Assembly: GCA_017629415.1 (NCBI GenBank)
Contig: JAGBXG010000449.1
Coordinates: 1-6,378, forward strand
Direction of reading: 5' to 3'
DNA: 6,378 bases
Source of the DNA: Pseudomonadota bacterium
GTDB taxonomy: Bacteria > Myxococcota > Bradymonadia > UBA4248
Shown here: in pieces, positions 1 through 6,084 of the stretch
Layout of the letters: each line of letters opens with the position of its first letter
Numbering within the stretch: the first letter of the stretch is position 1
The notes under the pieces: model-generated
What the model was told of the DNA's origin: nothing
What the model saw: only the letters and a program-made list of their open reading frames with translations
Database searches by the model: none
Made by a program: the position numbers and the translations under genes

Positions 1-231
1 CATTTTTTTCTGATTTTGGAGTTCAGCAGCAGATTTATCTTTCTTTTTATCCATGCCGGTGACGTTGTCAGTGGCAGCATAAGCTTTTTTATCTAATGCG
101 GCCATTGCGCCCATAGCTTTGGCTTGAACTCTGCCGACTGTTGCACGGCGTACCTGAGCCGTGACGCGCATTTTGTAGCGATTCGCCGACGACTGGAACA
201 TCGATGTAAACATTCTGGTAAAGAAATCCAT
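1..231 (-). CDS. N-terminal part of an unidentified basic protein, cut by the left edge
   Basis: An open minus-strand frame runs from an ATG at 231 to the window edge: 77 codons with no stop, so the gene continues beyond position 1. I do not recognise the product. The N-terminus is a hydrophobic/aromatic stretch (MDFFTRMFTSMF), followed by a strongly basic helical-looking segment at residues 18-40 (RYKMRVTAQVRRATVGR and on), an Ala/Met-rich stretch, and a Lys-rich run (DKKKDKS) near residues 61-67. No signal peptide is evident because the opening segment is short and interrupted by Arg. The start is uncertain: in-frame ATGs also occur at 213, 201 and 171. The ATG at 231 has an AGGG about nine bases upstream, and an in-frame TGA lies just further upstream. 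The opposite strand also has an open frame here, but without a ribosome binding site. The residue mix looks like real coding sequence, but function is unknown. Confidence 0.55.
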   Translation of the reverse strand, partial: MDFFTRMFTSMFQSSANRYKMRVTAQVRRATVGRVQAKAMGAMAALDKKAYAATDNVTGMDKKKDKSAAELQNQKKM

Positions 232-280
232 GCTTTGCGACCCTATTTTAACAAGTCACCATTGAAAGGCACATATATGC

Positions 281-328
281 CTACTAACTTTATAATTTAT
301 CATATTTATAGCAGAGAGACAAGAAATG
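281..328 (-). promoter_or_regulatory. Candidate promoter region for the left-edge gene
   Basis: This is a distinctly AT-rich stretch about 50-100 bases upstream of the minus-strand ATG at 231. Reading the minus strand, TTGTCT (322-317) is followed 17 bases later by TAAATT, and a TATGAT also lies at 304-299. No -35/-10 pair fits consensus well at ideal spacing, so only the region is proposed, not an exact promoter. Confidence 0.25.
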
Positions 329-419
329 AGGTCTCGGAATGTCTTGGAAGACAGAGGAAATTATGAAATGTGAAATTCAAGCAAAGATCTCCATGATTCC
401 AAAGACCAAAGGATTCATC

Positions 420-452
420 TCGCCGGCGGTGAGGGGCAGAGTCCTAAAAAAA
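420..452 (-). repeat. Diverged copy of the poly-T/G-rich hairpin module
   Basis: On the minus strand a seven-T tract (452-446) is followed by AGGACTCTGCCCCTCACC and then GCCGG. This aligns base for base, with few changes, to the outer end of the valS-lgt spacer element at 2744-2774 on the plus strand (T5, then GGGGCTCTGATCCACACC, then CGCCGG). It therefore looks like an older, decayed member of the same dispersed family. It lies in the 232-572 stretch, which otherwise has no convincing gene. Confidence 0.5.
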
Positions 453-508
453 TATGTGTCAGCCAAACCCTCAGATTGGAGAGTTTAAGCCACGGCAGTG
501 GGGGTAGG

Positions 509-532
509 CGCGTATTTGCGCAGCAAATAGCG
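509..532 (+). repeat. CGCGTAT/ATAGCG hairpin repeat, single copy
   Basis: The plus strand can form a hairpin with stem TATTTGC/GCAAATA around a GCA loop, flanked outside by CGCG on the left and GCG on the right so that one C is bulged. The outer bases CGCGTAT and ATAGCG, including the bulged C, are the same as in the minus-strand hairpins at 6138-6221, while the inner stem bases differ. This marks it as a member of the same repeat family. Confidence 0.6.
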
Positions 533-534
533 AC

Positions 535-562
535 GAAGGGGGCGGCTGCCCCCTTCAAAAAA
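535..562 (-). repeat. Strong GC hairpin with leading poly-T, just after the Cys-rich gene
   Basis: A perfect 9-bp stem (GAAGGGGGC at 535-543 with GCCCCCTTC at 548-556) with a four-base loop starts 17 bases after the stop codon of the Cys-rich gene. On the minus strand the T6 tract (562-557) lies before the hairpin and not after it, so it is not a classical intrinsic terminator in that direction. The T-tract plus G-rich hairpin order matches the element directly downstream of valS (3213-3194). It may still slow polymerase or protect the mRNA 3' end, but I class it as a repeat-family member. Confidence 0.6.
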
Positions 563-572
563 TTTAAAAAGA

Positions 573-1088
573 TTAGAAACAGACGATTTCGCCATTTGCG
601 GCTTGGCAAACACCATTGGGATTGCTTGAGCATTTGACTTCGCCATAGGCGGAAACACAACTATAACCGCAGGCTAAACCGCCATAACCGGAAATGCATT
701 CGGCTTGCCGGTTTGCCCATCCAGAAGGATCCCAACAATAAACACTGCCGTATCCTTGGATACAATTACCCATAGGTGTTTGGCTGCACTTGACTTCGCC
801 GTAACCAGAAACGCAGTTGTATCCGCAGGCTAAATCGCCATAACCGGAAATGCATTCGGCTTGTTGGTTTGTCCAGACGGGGGGATCCCAACAATAAACA
901 CTGCCGTATCCTTGGATACAATTGCCCATCGGTGTTTGGCTGCACTTGACTTCGCCGTAGCCAGAAACGCAGTTATAGCCACAGGCTGTTTGACCATATC
1001 CGGTCACGCATTGGGCTTCTTGTGCAAAAGCTTCGCCGCAGAACATGACAGATGCTAAGAGAACTAATGAGGCAATACGTTTCATCAT
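573..1088 (-). CDS. Secreted Cys-rich repeat protein (nine CxxGYGxxxC-type modules)
   Basis: This encodes a 171-residue exported protein of unknown function. Residues 1-22 form a Sec signal peptide: MMKR, a hydrophobic core, then a cleavage site after AFA. The mature part is a 52-residue unit (starting at Cys27, Cys79 and Cys131; the third is shortened to 41 residues) with six cysteines each, spaced C-x8-C-x3-C-x8-C-x7-C-x8-C. Each unit is itself three copies of a ten-residue module of the form C-hydrophobic-x-GYG-xxx-C, so nine modules in all; the last two are degraded (CVSAYGEVKC, CQAANGEIVC). Eighteen regularly paired mature cysteines suggest a disulfide-stabilised or metal-binding periplasmic or surface protein; this is inference. 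The Cys17 context (VMFC) is not a lipobox, so it is probably not an Lgt substrate. The ATG at 1088 has GGAG six bases upstream; ATG 1085 is an alternative. At DNA level units 1 and 2 are about 85% identical by eye, so the duplication is fairly recent. I vaguely recall single units of this kind in other proteobacterial hypothetical proteins, unverified. Confidence 0.85.
   Translation of the reverse strand: MMKRIASLVLLASVMFCGEAFAQEAQCVTGYGQTACGYNCVSGYGEVKCSQTPMGNCIQGYGSVYCWDPPVWTNQQAECISGYGDLACGYNCVSGYGEVKCSQTPMGNCIQGYGSVYCWDPSGWANRQAECISGYGGLACGYSCVSAYGEVKCSSNPNGVCQAANGEIVCF
699..1010 (-). repeat. 156-bp tandem duplication inside the Cys-rich gene
   Basis: Positions 855-1010 and 699-854 are direct repeats of 156 bp, in frame (52 codons). 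They share an uninterrupted 41-base identity (727-767 against 883-923) and about 85% overall identity by eye. A third, more diverged and shortened unit covers 573-698. Differences concentrate in the linker between units and at the first module, while the GYG/Cys positions are kept. Confidence 0.85.
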
Positions 1089-1119
1089 GACACACTCCTA
1101 TAGAATAAAATATGGATGT

Positions 1120-1153
1120 AACTCATTGAATTGTAAGGATAATTCAATGAGTT
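1120..1153. promoter_or_regulatory. Perfect 13-bp inverted repeat between lgt and the Cys-rich gene
   Basis: AACTCATTGAATT (1120-1132) is repeated in inverse (1141-1153) around an eight-base spacer. It lies 52 bases after the lgt stop and 31 bases before the Cys-rich gene's ATG. Neither strand has a clean T-run directly after it, and the stem is AT-rich, so it is a weak candidate terminator. Its position and symmetry fit an operator for the downstream gene equally well. It does not resemble the GC-rich repeats elsewhere in the window. Confidence 0.5.
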
Positions 1154-1204
1154 CTGAAAGGGGTGTTTTGCAGGTTGTGTGCCAAGTTTGTTGATGATGT
1201 GATT

Positions 1205-2722
1205 TTAATTTTGTTGATTGTTGTTTTCGCTGTCGTTGGCTAAATCTGTATCGACATTTTTGGGGTTTGTGTCATGGTTGGGTGCGGTTGTATCGCTGTC
1301 TTTTGCACTTGTGTCTTTGTTGTCTGGATTGATATGGGTATTTTCCAACGTTGTGTCATCGATTTCCGCCGATTCTGAATGAAGTGTATCCAAATCAGAC
1401 AGATTGTTGTTGCCGGTTTGACTATTATTGTCCGAACTTGGGGATTCTTTGGAAGATGCATCATTGCTCTCGGGTTGAGAGGGTTCGGATGGCGCGTTTT
1501 GAGAGGTTGCATTTGCCATAGGTGTGGCAGATTTTTCTATTTGTGGGCTGGTTTGGGCATTTTGTGTGTCCGATTTTGGGGGGCGGGCTGATTTGTTGGC
1601 CAAATGTGACCAAATCAGCGTGCCGATGCCGAGTGCCATCATGACGAATGCAATGCCTTGAGACGTGGACAAAATGGTGGGGTGGTCGGGAGCGACATGG
1701 AACAGACGGTTGATGGGTTCGATGATTTGTTCAAAGTAATAACCGCGTTCGAAGTCATCGCGCATGAATTCGATGACAAAGCGCAAGGCTCCATAAGAGA
1801 GGAGCCAGCAGGCCGCCATTTTGCCGGGTTTGGCATTTTTGAGAAGCATGGCCCAGAGTATGCCATAAATGACGAGTTCGCCGCCGGCTTCATATAACTG
1901 GGTGGCATGGAGAAGCGGTGTTTCGCCGGTTTGGGTCATGATTTCGAGCATGGCCGGATCTTTGGCCAATTCGTGATAGGCAAATGATCCTGGCGGATAA
2001 TGCAAACCGATTTTTCCGGTTGTGATGGCACCCCAGCAGCAGCCGGCAGCCAGGCATCCAATTCGCCCAAAGACATGGGTGATGGACAGAGCCGCCGCGA
2101 GTTTGTCCATCGTGGATAAGGGGTTGGCAGGTGTGCCTTTTCGATGGCGGCTGACGAAATACCATATGAGCACAAGCATGCCGGCAATGACACCGCCGTA
2201 AAAGGTCAGTCCACCTTCTGCGAAATTGAGGAAGCGGAGGCAGTCGGACTGTGTGGCACCAATGGCAGTTGGGTTGAAACAAGCATTCCAATAGGTGGAT
2301 GCGTCGACGATGACATGTGCTGCACGAGCCCCTAAAAAGCCCAAAAGTGTCAGAAGAATGCACAATTTGGCAATGTCATAAGGATTGCTGCCGCGTTTTT
2401 TTGCCATCCACATGGCAGTGCCAATACCTAGACAGACACCAATCAAAATGCAAAAGGCATAAGAATGAATGACAATGGGTTGCGAAAATAACAACGCATA
2501 TCCCGGATCAAACGTCGAACCAAAGCGTGTTATGGCCCAAATCAAGATGGCAGTGACGATGATGCCCTGAATCCCGCCTTCACTGCGTTTGCCTTCTCGG
2601 AATATCTGAATGCTGTTCACAATACCCCATATCATTAAGGCACTAAGTGCGCCTAAAACTACGCGCTCAAAGCCAGGACCAAACAGCTCAATGCCAAAAA
2701 TACTAAGAAGATCGGGATACAA
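1205..2722 (-). CDS. lgt: Prolipoprotein diacylglyceryl transferase with N-terminal extension and long hydrophilic tail
   Basis: Lgt is the inner-membrane enzyme that moves diacylglycerol from phosphatidylglycerol to the lipobox cysteine of prolipoproteins, the first step of lipoprotein maturation. Visible core motifs are GGLTFYGG (170-177), the signature region FGRIGCLAAGCCWG (218-231, with the essential-type Arg at 220), LHATQLYEAGGE (271-282), and LRFVIEFMR (313-321). The common Asn three residues after the signature Arg is Cys223, and the His of the FHGG motif is Tyr175; both are variants I associate with delta-type enzymes. The family core is usually about 260-300 residues, but this protein has 505. 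Residues 1-70 add about two membrane segments (roughly 22-40 and 51-67) before the usual start (SQPIVIHSYAF, 80-90). Residues 377-505 are a hydrophilic Asn/Ser/Asp/Thr-rich tail, probably cytoplasmic if the extra pair keeps normal topology. Start is TTG, supported by GAGGAA seven bases upstream. It lies downstream of valS across a 496-base repeat-filled spacer. Confidence 0.93.
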   Translation of the reverse strand: MYPDLLSIFGIELFGPGFERVVLGALSALMIWGIVNSIQIFREGKRSEGGIQGIIVTAILIWAITRFGSTFDPGYALLFSQPIVIHSYAFCILIGVCLGIGTAMWMAKKRGSNPYDIAKLCILLTLLGFLGARAAHVIVDASTYWNACFNPTAIGATQSDCLRFLNFAEGGLTFYGGVIAGMLVLIWYFVSRHRKGTPANPLSTMDKLAAALSITHVFGRIGCLAAGCCWGAITTGKIGLHYPPGSFAYHELAKDPAMLEIMTQTGETPLLHATQLYEAGGELVIYGILWAMLLKNAKPGKMAACWLLSYGALRFVIEFMRDDFERGYYFEQIIEPINRLFHVAPDHPTILSTSQGIAFVMMALGIGTLIWSHLANKSARPPKSDTQNAQTSPQIEKSATPMANATSQNAPSEPSQPESNDASSKESPSSDNNSQTGNNNLSDLDTLHSESAEIDDTTLENTHINPDNKDTSAKDSDTTAPNHDTNPKNVDTDLANDSENNNQQN

Positions 2723-2737
2723 TGCTTATTTCCTCAT
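2723..2737 (-). promoter_or_regulatory. lgt ribosome binding site with embedded three-codon ORF
   Basis: On the minus strand the lgt Shine-Dalgarno sequence GAGGAA sits seven bases before the TTG start. The same bases form a minimal ORF, ATG AGG AAA TAA (2737-2726), which ends three bases before the TTG. No ATG in the lgt frame offers a better start nearby, which supports initiation at TTG. Confidence 0.6.
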
Positions 2738-2771
2738 TTTTTATTTTTGTGGGGCTCTGATCCACACCTCG

Positions 2772-2815
2772 CCGGGGCTTTGCCCCGGACCCTACCAAGG
2801 GGCTGAACCCCTTGG
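2772..2815. repeat. Left-arm hairpins of the spacer element
   Basis: There are two strong hairpins in tandem: CCGGGGC-TTT-GCCCCGG (2772-2788, 7 bp) and CCAAGGGG/CCCCTTGG (2795-2815, 8 bp, five-base loop). On the minus strand these lie 50-93 bases upstream of the lgt start, so any lgt transcript coming from valS must pass through them. Confidence 0.75.
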
Positions 2816-2902
2816 AACCCGCAATAGATTTGACGTTTTTCGTGGGTGAGACGAGTCCTGGTTACTGACGTTTTGAGGCGGAATGGGCTGCGACCTCACT
2901 AT

Positions 2903-2935
2903 CGCCCTACGGGCGGTCTCTCCCAATGGGAGAGA
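2903..2935. repeat. Left CCTCAC-led double hairpin
   Basis: CGCCC-TAC-GGGCG (2903-2915) is followed directly by TCTCTCCC-AAT-GGGAGAGA (2917-2935, perfect 8 bp). Preceded by ACCTCAC at 2893, it is the inverted partner of the minus-strand double hairpin at 3078-3030, which has GCCGC-TTT-GCGGC and a CCCTCTCC/GGCGAGGG stem. Confidence 0.7.
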
Positions 2936-2984
2936 GGCCTGATTCGCTTCGCTCATCTGGCCCCACTCTCGCACCTTTGGCGCG

Positions 2985-3024
2985 TTCTCCCCGTTGGGGA
3001 GAAACCTGATGCCCTTTGGGCATC
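2985..3024. repeat. Central hairpin pair of the spacer element
   Basis: TTCTCCCC-GTT-GGGGAGAA (2985-3003, perfect 8 bp) is followed four bases later by GATGCCC-TTT-GGGCATC (3008-3024, perfect 7 bp). Both have three-base loops, like most hairpins in this spacer. Confidence 0.75.
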
Positions 3025-3140
3025 TTTTGCCCTCGCCATTTATGGAGAGGGCGGCCGCAAAGCGGCATGGGGTGAGGTTAAACCGTTGTTTGCCATCAGT
3101 CCCTGTCTTACCCACGAAAACCGCTTAACTCAAATGGGTT

Positions 3141-3213
3141 CCAAGGGCAATGCCCCTTGGTGGGATCCAAGGGCAGAGCCCTTGGTGGGGTATGGGGCGG
3201 AGCCCCCAAAAAA
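3141..3213 (-). repeat. Right-arm hairpins directly after the valS stop codon
   Basis: Reading the minus strand from the valS stop, a T6 tract (3213-3208) leads into GGGGC-TCC-GCCCC (3206-3194), then CCAAGGGC-TCT-GCCCTTGG (3185-3167, perfect 8 bp), then a CCAAGG/CCTTGG stem with one bulge (3160-3141). These begin six bases past the stop and may stabilise the valS mRNA 3' end or reduce read-through, although the T-tract is on the wrong side for a classical intrinsic terminator. Confidence 0.65.
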
Positions 3214-3218
3214 CTCGA

Positions 3219-6056
3219 TTATCCGAGGACCGCGCGAGCTTTTTCGAGTTTTTCGAGTTCGATGCGGCTGGCTTCAACGCGAGCGCGTTCGGTTTCGACG
3301 ACTTCGGGTTTTGCGCGGGCGACGAAGTTGGGGTTATTGAGTTTGCGTTCGCTGGCTTCGAGGTCTTTTTTGACTTTGGCTATGTTTTTGTCCAAGCGTG
3401 CGCGTTCTTCGTCGATGTTGATGAGGTCTGCGAAGGGAACGACGAGTTCGATGCCGTCGGCGACGCCGATGGCGCAGGGGGCCGGTTTAGCCGTGGTGCT
3501 GTCGCCGATGACGATGTTTTCGATTTTGGCGAGCTGACGGATAGAGGCGGCCATGGTATTGACGATTTGTTGTCTGTTGGCATCGTCGCTGAGTGCGAAA
3601 ATTTGGGGGATAGCTTTTCCGGGAGGAATGTTGGCTTCACCGCGGATATTGCGGATGGCGGAGACGATGCTGATGAGTGTCTGGGTTGAAGCGGCACGTT
3701 TTTCGTCGAGGAAAGCTTCGTTGACGACTGGCCACGGGGCGATCATGATGGATTCTGGGGCATTTTGTGTTTTGGGCAATGCTTGCCAGATTTCTTCGGT
3801 CATGAAGGGTGCGAACGGGTGGAGGAGTCGGAGGATGGTTTCGAGGACGTGGACGAGCACGAGGCGCGTGGTACGTTTGGCTTTTTCCATTTCGGGGTCG
3901 TTGGAGTAGAGGACGACCTTGGCGAGTTCGATGTACCAGTCGCAGAAGACATTCCAGAGGAAGTCATAGATTTTTTGGGCGCCTTCGTTGAAGTTGAAAT
4001 CGTCGATGGCTTTGGTGACTTCGTCGACGCAGCGGTTGAGTCCATCGAGGATCCAGGCGTCGGTCATGGAGAGGTCTTCGGGTTTGAAGGGTTCTGTGCA
4101 GCCATTGGGGGTAATGGCGGAGAAGGCATCGGTGCCTTCGAGGTTCATGAGGACGAAGCGCGAGGCTTGCCAAACTTTATTGAGGAAAGCGCGGTAACCT
4201 TCGATTCTGCGGATATCGAGGCGGACGTCGCGACCCTGAGCGGCCAGCATGGTGAGTGAGAAGCGCAGGGCGTCGGCGCCTTGGGGATCGATGCCATTGG
4301 GGTAGTCGTCGAAGAGCTGTTGTGAGGCGACGCGTTCGTCTTCGGGGACGGTTTCGGGGTTGCAGCCGTAGATGAGGAGCAGGGGGTCGATGACGTTGCC
4401 CTTGGTTTTGGACATCTTTTGACCGGCTTTATCGCGGACGAGTGCGTGGAAATAGACGTCTTTAAACGGCGTTTCACCCATGAAATGGATACCGAACATC
4501 ATCATGCGTGCGACCCAGAAGAAGATGATGTCAGCGGCGGTTTCCATGACGCTGGTGGGATAGAATTTCTTGAGTGTTTCGGTGTTTTCGGGCCAACCCA
4601 TGGTTGAGAAGGGCCAGAGACCGGAGCTGAACCATGTATCGAGGACGTCGGGATCCTGGATGAGGTTTGTGGAGCCGCAGACGGGGCATTTTTCGGGTTT
4701 TGTGCGTGCGACGATGGGTTTTGCGGCGCTTGAGATGCGGAGATCGGGGTCTTTCTGACCGGGCATCACGATAGAATGAATGTGTCCTTTGGAGCAATCT
4801 TCGCAGTAGTATGCGGGAATTTGGTGACCCCACCAGAGTTGTCTGGAGACGCACCAATCGCGGATATTGTTCATCCAGTTGAAGAATGTTTTTTCCCAGA
4901 GGCGCGGCGTCATGCGTGTTTTGCCGGATTCGACGGCTTCGATGGCGGGTTTGGCGAGTACTTTGGCGTTGACCCACCATTGGGGGAGGAGGAGGGGTTC
5001 GACGATGGCACCGGAGCGCTGGCTTCTGGAGGGAGTGAAGGTATAGTCTTCGATTTTGACGAGGAGGCCGGCGGCTTTGAGGTCTTCGACGGTGATGTCG
5101 CGGCATTTTTCGCGTGTCAAACCACGGTATTTTTCGGGGACATTATCGGTCATGCAGGCATCGATGCCGATGACTTGAATACGGGGCAGGTTGTTACGCT
5201 GACCGCATGCAAAGTCGTTGAAGTCGTGAGCTGGCGTAATCTTGACGGCACCGGAACCGAAGGCAGGGTCAGCGGTTTCGGGGTCTGCGATAATGGGGAT
5301 GGTGCGGTCGCAGAGGGGGAGTTTGACCTGTTTACCGATAAGGTGTTTGTAGCGTTCGTCATCGGGGTGGACGGCGACAGCGGCGTCACCGAAAAGGGTT
5401 TCGGGGCGTGTGGTTGCGATAATGATGAACTCGTCGGAGTTGGCGACTTCGTATTTGAGGTGCCAGAGGTGTCCGGCTTCGGGTTCGTTATCGATTTCGA
5501 GGTCGCTGAGGACGGTTTGGGCGACGGGATCCCAGTTGACGAGGCGTTCATCGCGGTAAATGAGGCCTTCTTCGTACAATCTGACGAAGACTTCGGCAAC
5601 GGCGCGGCTGGAGCCTTCATCCATGGTGAAGCGTTCGCGGTCCCAGTCGCAGGAGGCGCCGAGGATTTTGAGCTGTTCAATAATGTTGGAACCTTTTTCA
5701 CGTTTCCATGCCCAGACGCGTTCGAGGAAGGCTTCGCGGCCGAGTTCAAGGCGCGTTTTGCCTTCTTTGGCGAGCTGTCTTTCGACCATGACTTGCGTGG
5801 CGATACCGGCGTGATCGGTGCCGGGGAGCCAGAGGGCTTCGAAGCCTTGCATGCGTTTATATCGCGTCAAAAGGTCCTGAATGGTCACAAACAGGGCGTG
5901 TCCCATGTGGAGTTTGCCGGTGACATTGGGCGGCGGAATGACGATAGTGAAAGGTGGTTTCTCGGATTTTTCGTTGGCTTTGAAATAGCCTTTTTCGGTC
6001 CAGAATTTGTACCAGCGTGATTCGACCTGAGTCGGATTATAGCTTTTATCGATCAT
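3219..6056 (-). CDS. valS: Valyl-tRNA synthetase
   Basis: This cytoplasmic class Ia synthetase charges tRNA-Val with valine using ATP and hydrolyses mischarged threonine. Counting from the ATG at 6056 it has 945 residues, normal for bacterial ValRS. Landmarks: PPPNVTGKLHMGHAL with the HIGH motif as HMGH (50-53); GTDHAGIATQ (79-88); the CP1 editing domain with TTRPETLFGDAAV (215-227) and GSGAVKITPAHDFND (267-281); WCVSRQLWWGHQIPAY (401-416); a likely zinc ribbon from CEDC (418-421) and CPVC (457-460); DTWFSSGLWPFST (473-485); KMSKT as the KMSKS motif (547-551); an anticodon-binding helical domain; and a C-terminal coiled-coil arm (about 878-944). Between KMSKT and GADALRF there is an insertion ending YPNGIDPQ, as in some proteobacterial ValRS such as that of E. 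coli. AAGGAC lies eight bases before the ATG. The frame stays open to 6155, but the extra 33 codons lack a good ribosome binding site and partly derive from repeat DNA. No T-box-like leader was recognised. Confidence 0.98.
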   Translation of the reverse strand: MIDKSYNPTQVESRWYKFWTEKGYFKANEKSEKPPFTIVIPPPNVTGKLHMGHALFVTIQDLLTRYKRMQGFEALWLPGTDHAGIATQVMVERQLAKEGKTRLELGREAFLERVWAWKREKGSNIIEQLKILGASCDWDRERFTMDEGSSRAVAEVFVRLYEEGLIYRDERLVNWDPVAQTVLSDLEIDNEPEAGHLWHLKYEVANSDEFIIIATTRPETLFGDAAVAVHPDDERYKHLIGKQVKLPLCDRTIPIIADPETADPAFGSGAVKITPAHDFNDFACGQRNNLPRIQVIGIDACMTDNVPEKYRGLTREKCRDITVEDLKAAGLLVKIEDYTFTPSRSQRSGAIVEPLLLPQWWVNAKVLAKPAIEAVESGKTRMTPRLWEKTFFNWMNNIRDWCVSRQLWWGHQIPAYYCEDCSKGHIHSIVMPGQKDPDLRISSAAKPIVARTKPEKCPVCGSTNLIQDPDVLDTWFSSGLWPFSTMGWPENTETLKKFYPTSVMETAADIIFFWVARMMMFGIHFMGETPFKDVYFHALVRDKAGQKMSKTKGNVIDPLLLIYGCNPETVPEDERVASQQLFDDYPNGIDPQGADALRFSLTMLAAQGRDVRLDIRRIEGYRAFLNKVWQASRFVLMNLEGTDAFSAITPNGCTEPFKPEDLSMTDAWILDGLNRCVDEVTKAIDDFNFNEGAQKIYDFLWNVFCDWYIELAKVVLYSNDPEMEKAKRTTRLVLVHVLETILRLLHPFAPFMTEEIWQALPKTQNAPESIMIAPWPVVNEAFLDEKRAASTQTLISIVSAIRNIRGEANIPPGKAIPQIFALSDDANRQQIVNTMAASIRQLAKIENIVIGDSTTAKPAPCAIGVADGIELVVPFADLINIDEERARLDKNIAKVKKDLEASERKLNNPNFVARAKPEVVETERARVEASRIELEKLEKARAVLG

Positions 6057-6062
6057 GGGATT

Positions 6063-6068
6063 GTCCTT
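6063..6068 (-). promoter_or_regulatory. valS ribosome binding site
   Basis: On the minus strand AAGGAC sits about eight bases upstream of the ATG at 6056. It decides the start against the in-frame ATGs at 6089 and 6155, which have no comparable site. Confidence 0.7.
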
Positions 6069-6084
6069 GTCGCTTGTGAGTTTA

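Larger units (their letters stand above)
2744..3213. repeat. Nested inverted-repeat element filling the valS-lgt spacer
   Basis: Nearly all of this gene-free spacer is one mirrored structure. Outer arms of about 70 bp (2751-2820 and 3136-3206) each carry three hairpin modules in the same order when read inward: a GGGGCTC-led module, a second GGGC/GCCC module, and a CCAAGGG/CCTTGG module ending in GGAACCC. Inside these lies a 16-bp inverted pair with one mismatch (TTTTCGTGGGTGAGAC at 2837-2852; its inverse at 3105-3120). Inside that lie two inverted copies of an ACCTCAC-led double hairpin (2893-2937 and 3078-3030). Each outer edge carries a T5/T6 tract reading inward. The centre adds palindromes at 2985-3003 and 3008-3024. 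Open frames here (for example 2792-3115 minus and 2846-3340 plus) are translations of the palindromes and lack gene-like features. No transposase is present, so a MITE-like non-autonomous element or an accumulation of palindromic repeats is most likely. Confidence 0.8.

Noticed and set aside
124..366. 80-codon plus-strand ORF
   Set aside because: It overlaps the more convincing minus-strand partial gene and the AT-rich upstream region, and has no ribosome binding site.
363..488. A 41-codon plus-strand ORF (MKCEIQAKISM start) with GAGG just upstream
   Set aside because: It overlaps the repeat module at 420-452, the Shine-Dalgarno spacing is short, its product is unrecognisable and basic, and its orientation opposes all neighbours. 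It may be real but the support is too weak to list.
1020..1088. Lipoprotein signal in the Cys-rich protein (Cys17), tempting because lgt is adjacent
   Set aside because: The residues before Cys17 are VMF; Phe at the position before Cys does not fit a lipobox, and a standard AFA cleavage site follows.
2792..3115. 107-codon minus-strand ORF in the valS-lgt spacer
   Set aside because: Its residues come from reading through palindromic repeats, it has no recognisable domain, and it lacks a convincing start.
2846..3340. 164-codon plus-strand ORF crossing the spacer into valS
   Set aside because: It is translated repeat DNA that runs antisense into the valS 3' end; no gene-like features.
4776..6020. 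414-codon plus-strand ORF opposite valS
   Set aside because: It is an antisense shadow of the valS coding sequence, with a biased Gly/Phe/Asp/Val/Glu composition from the complementary codons.
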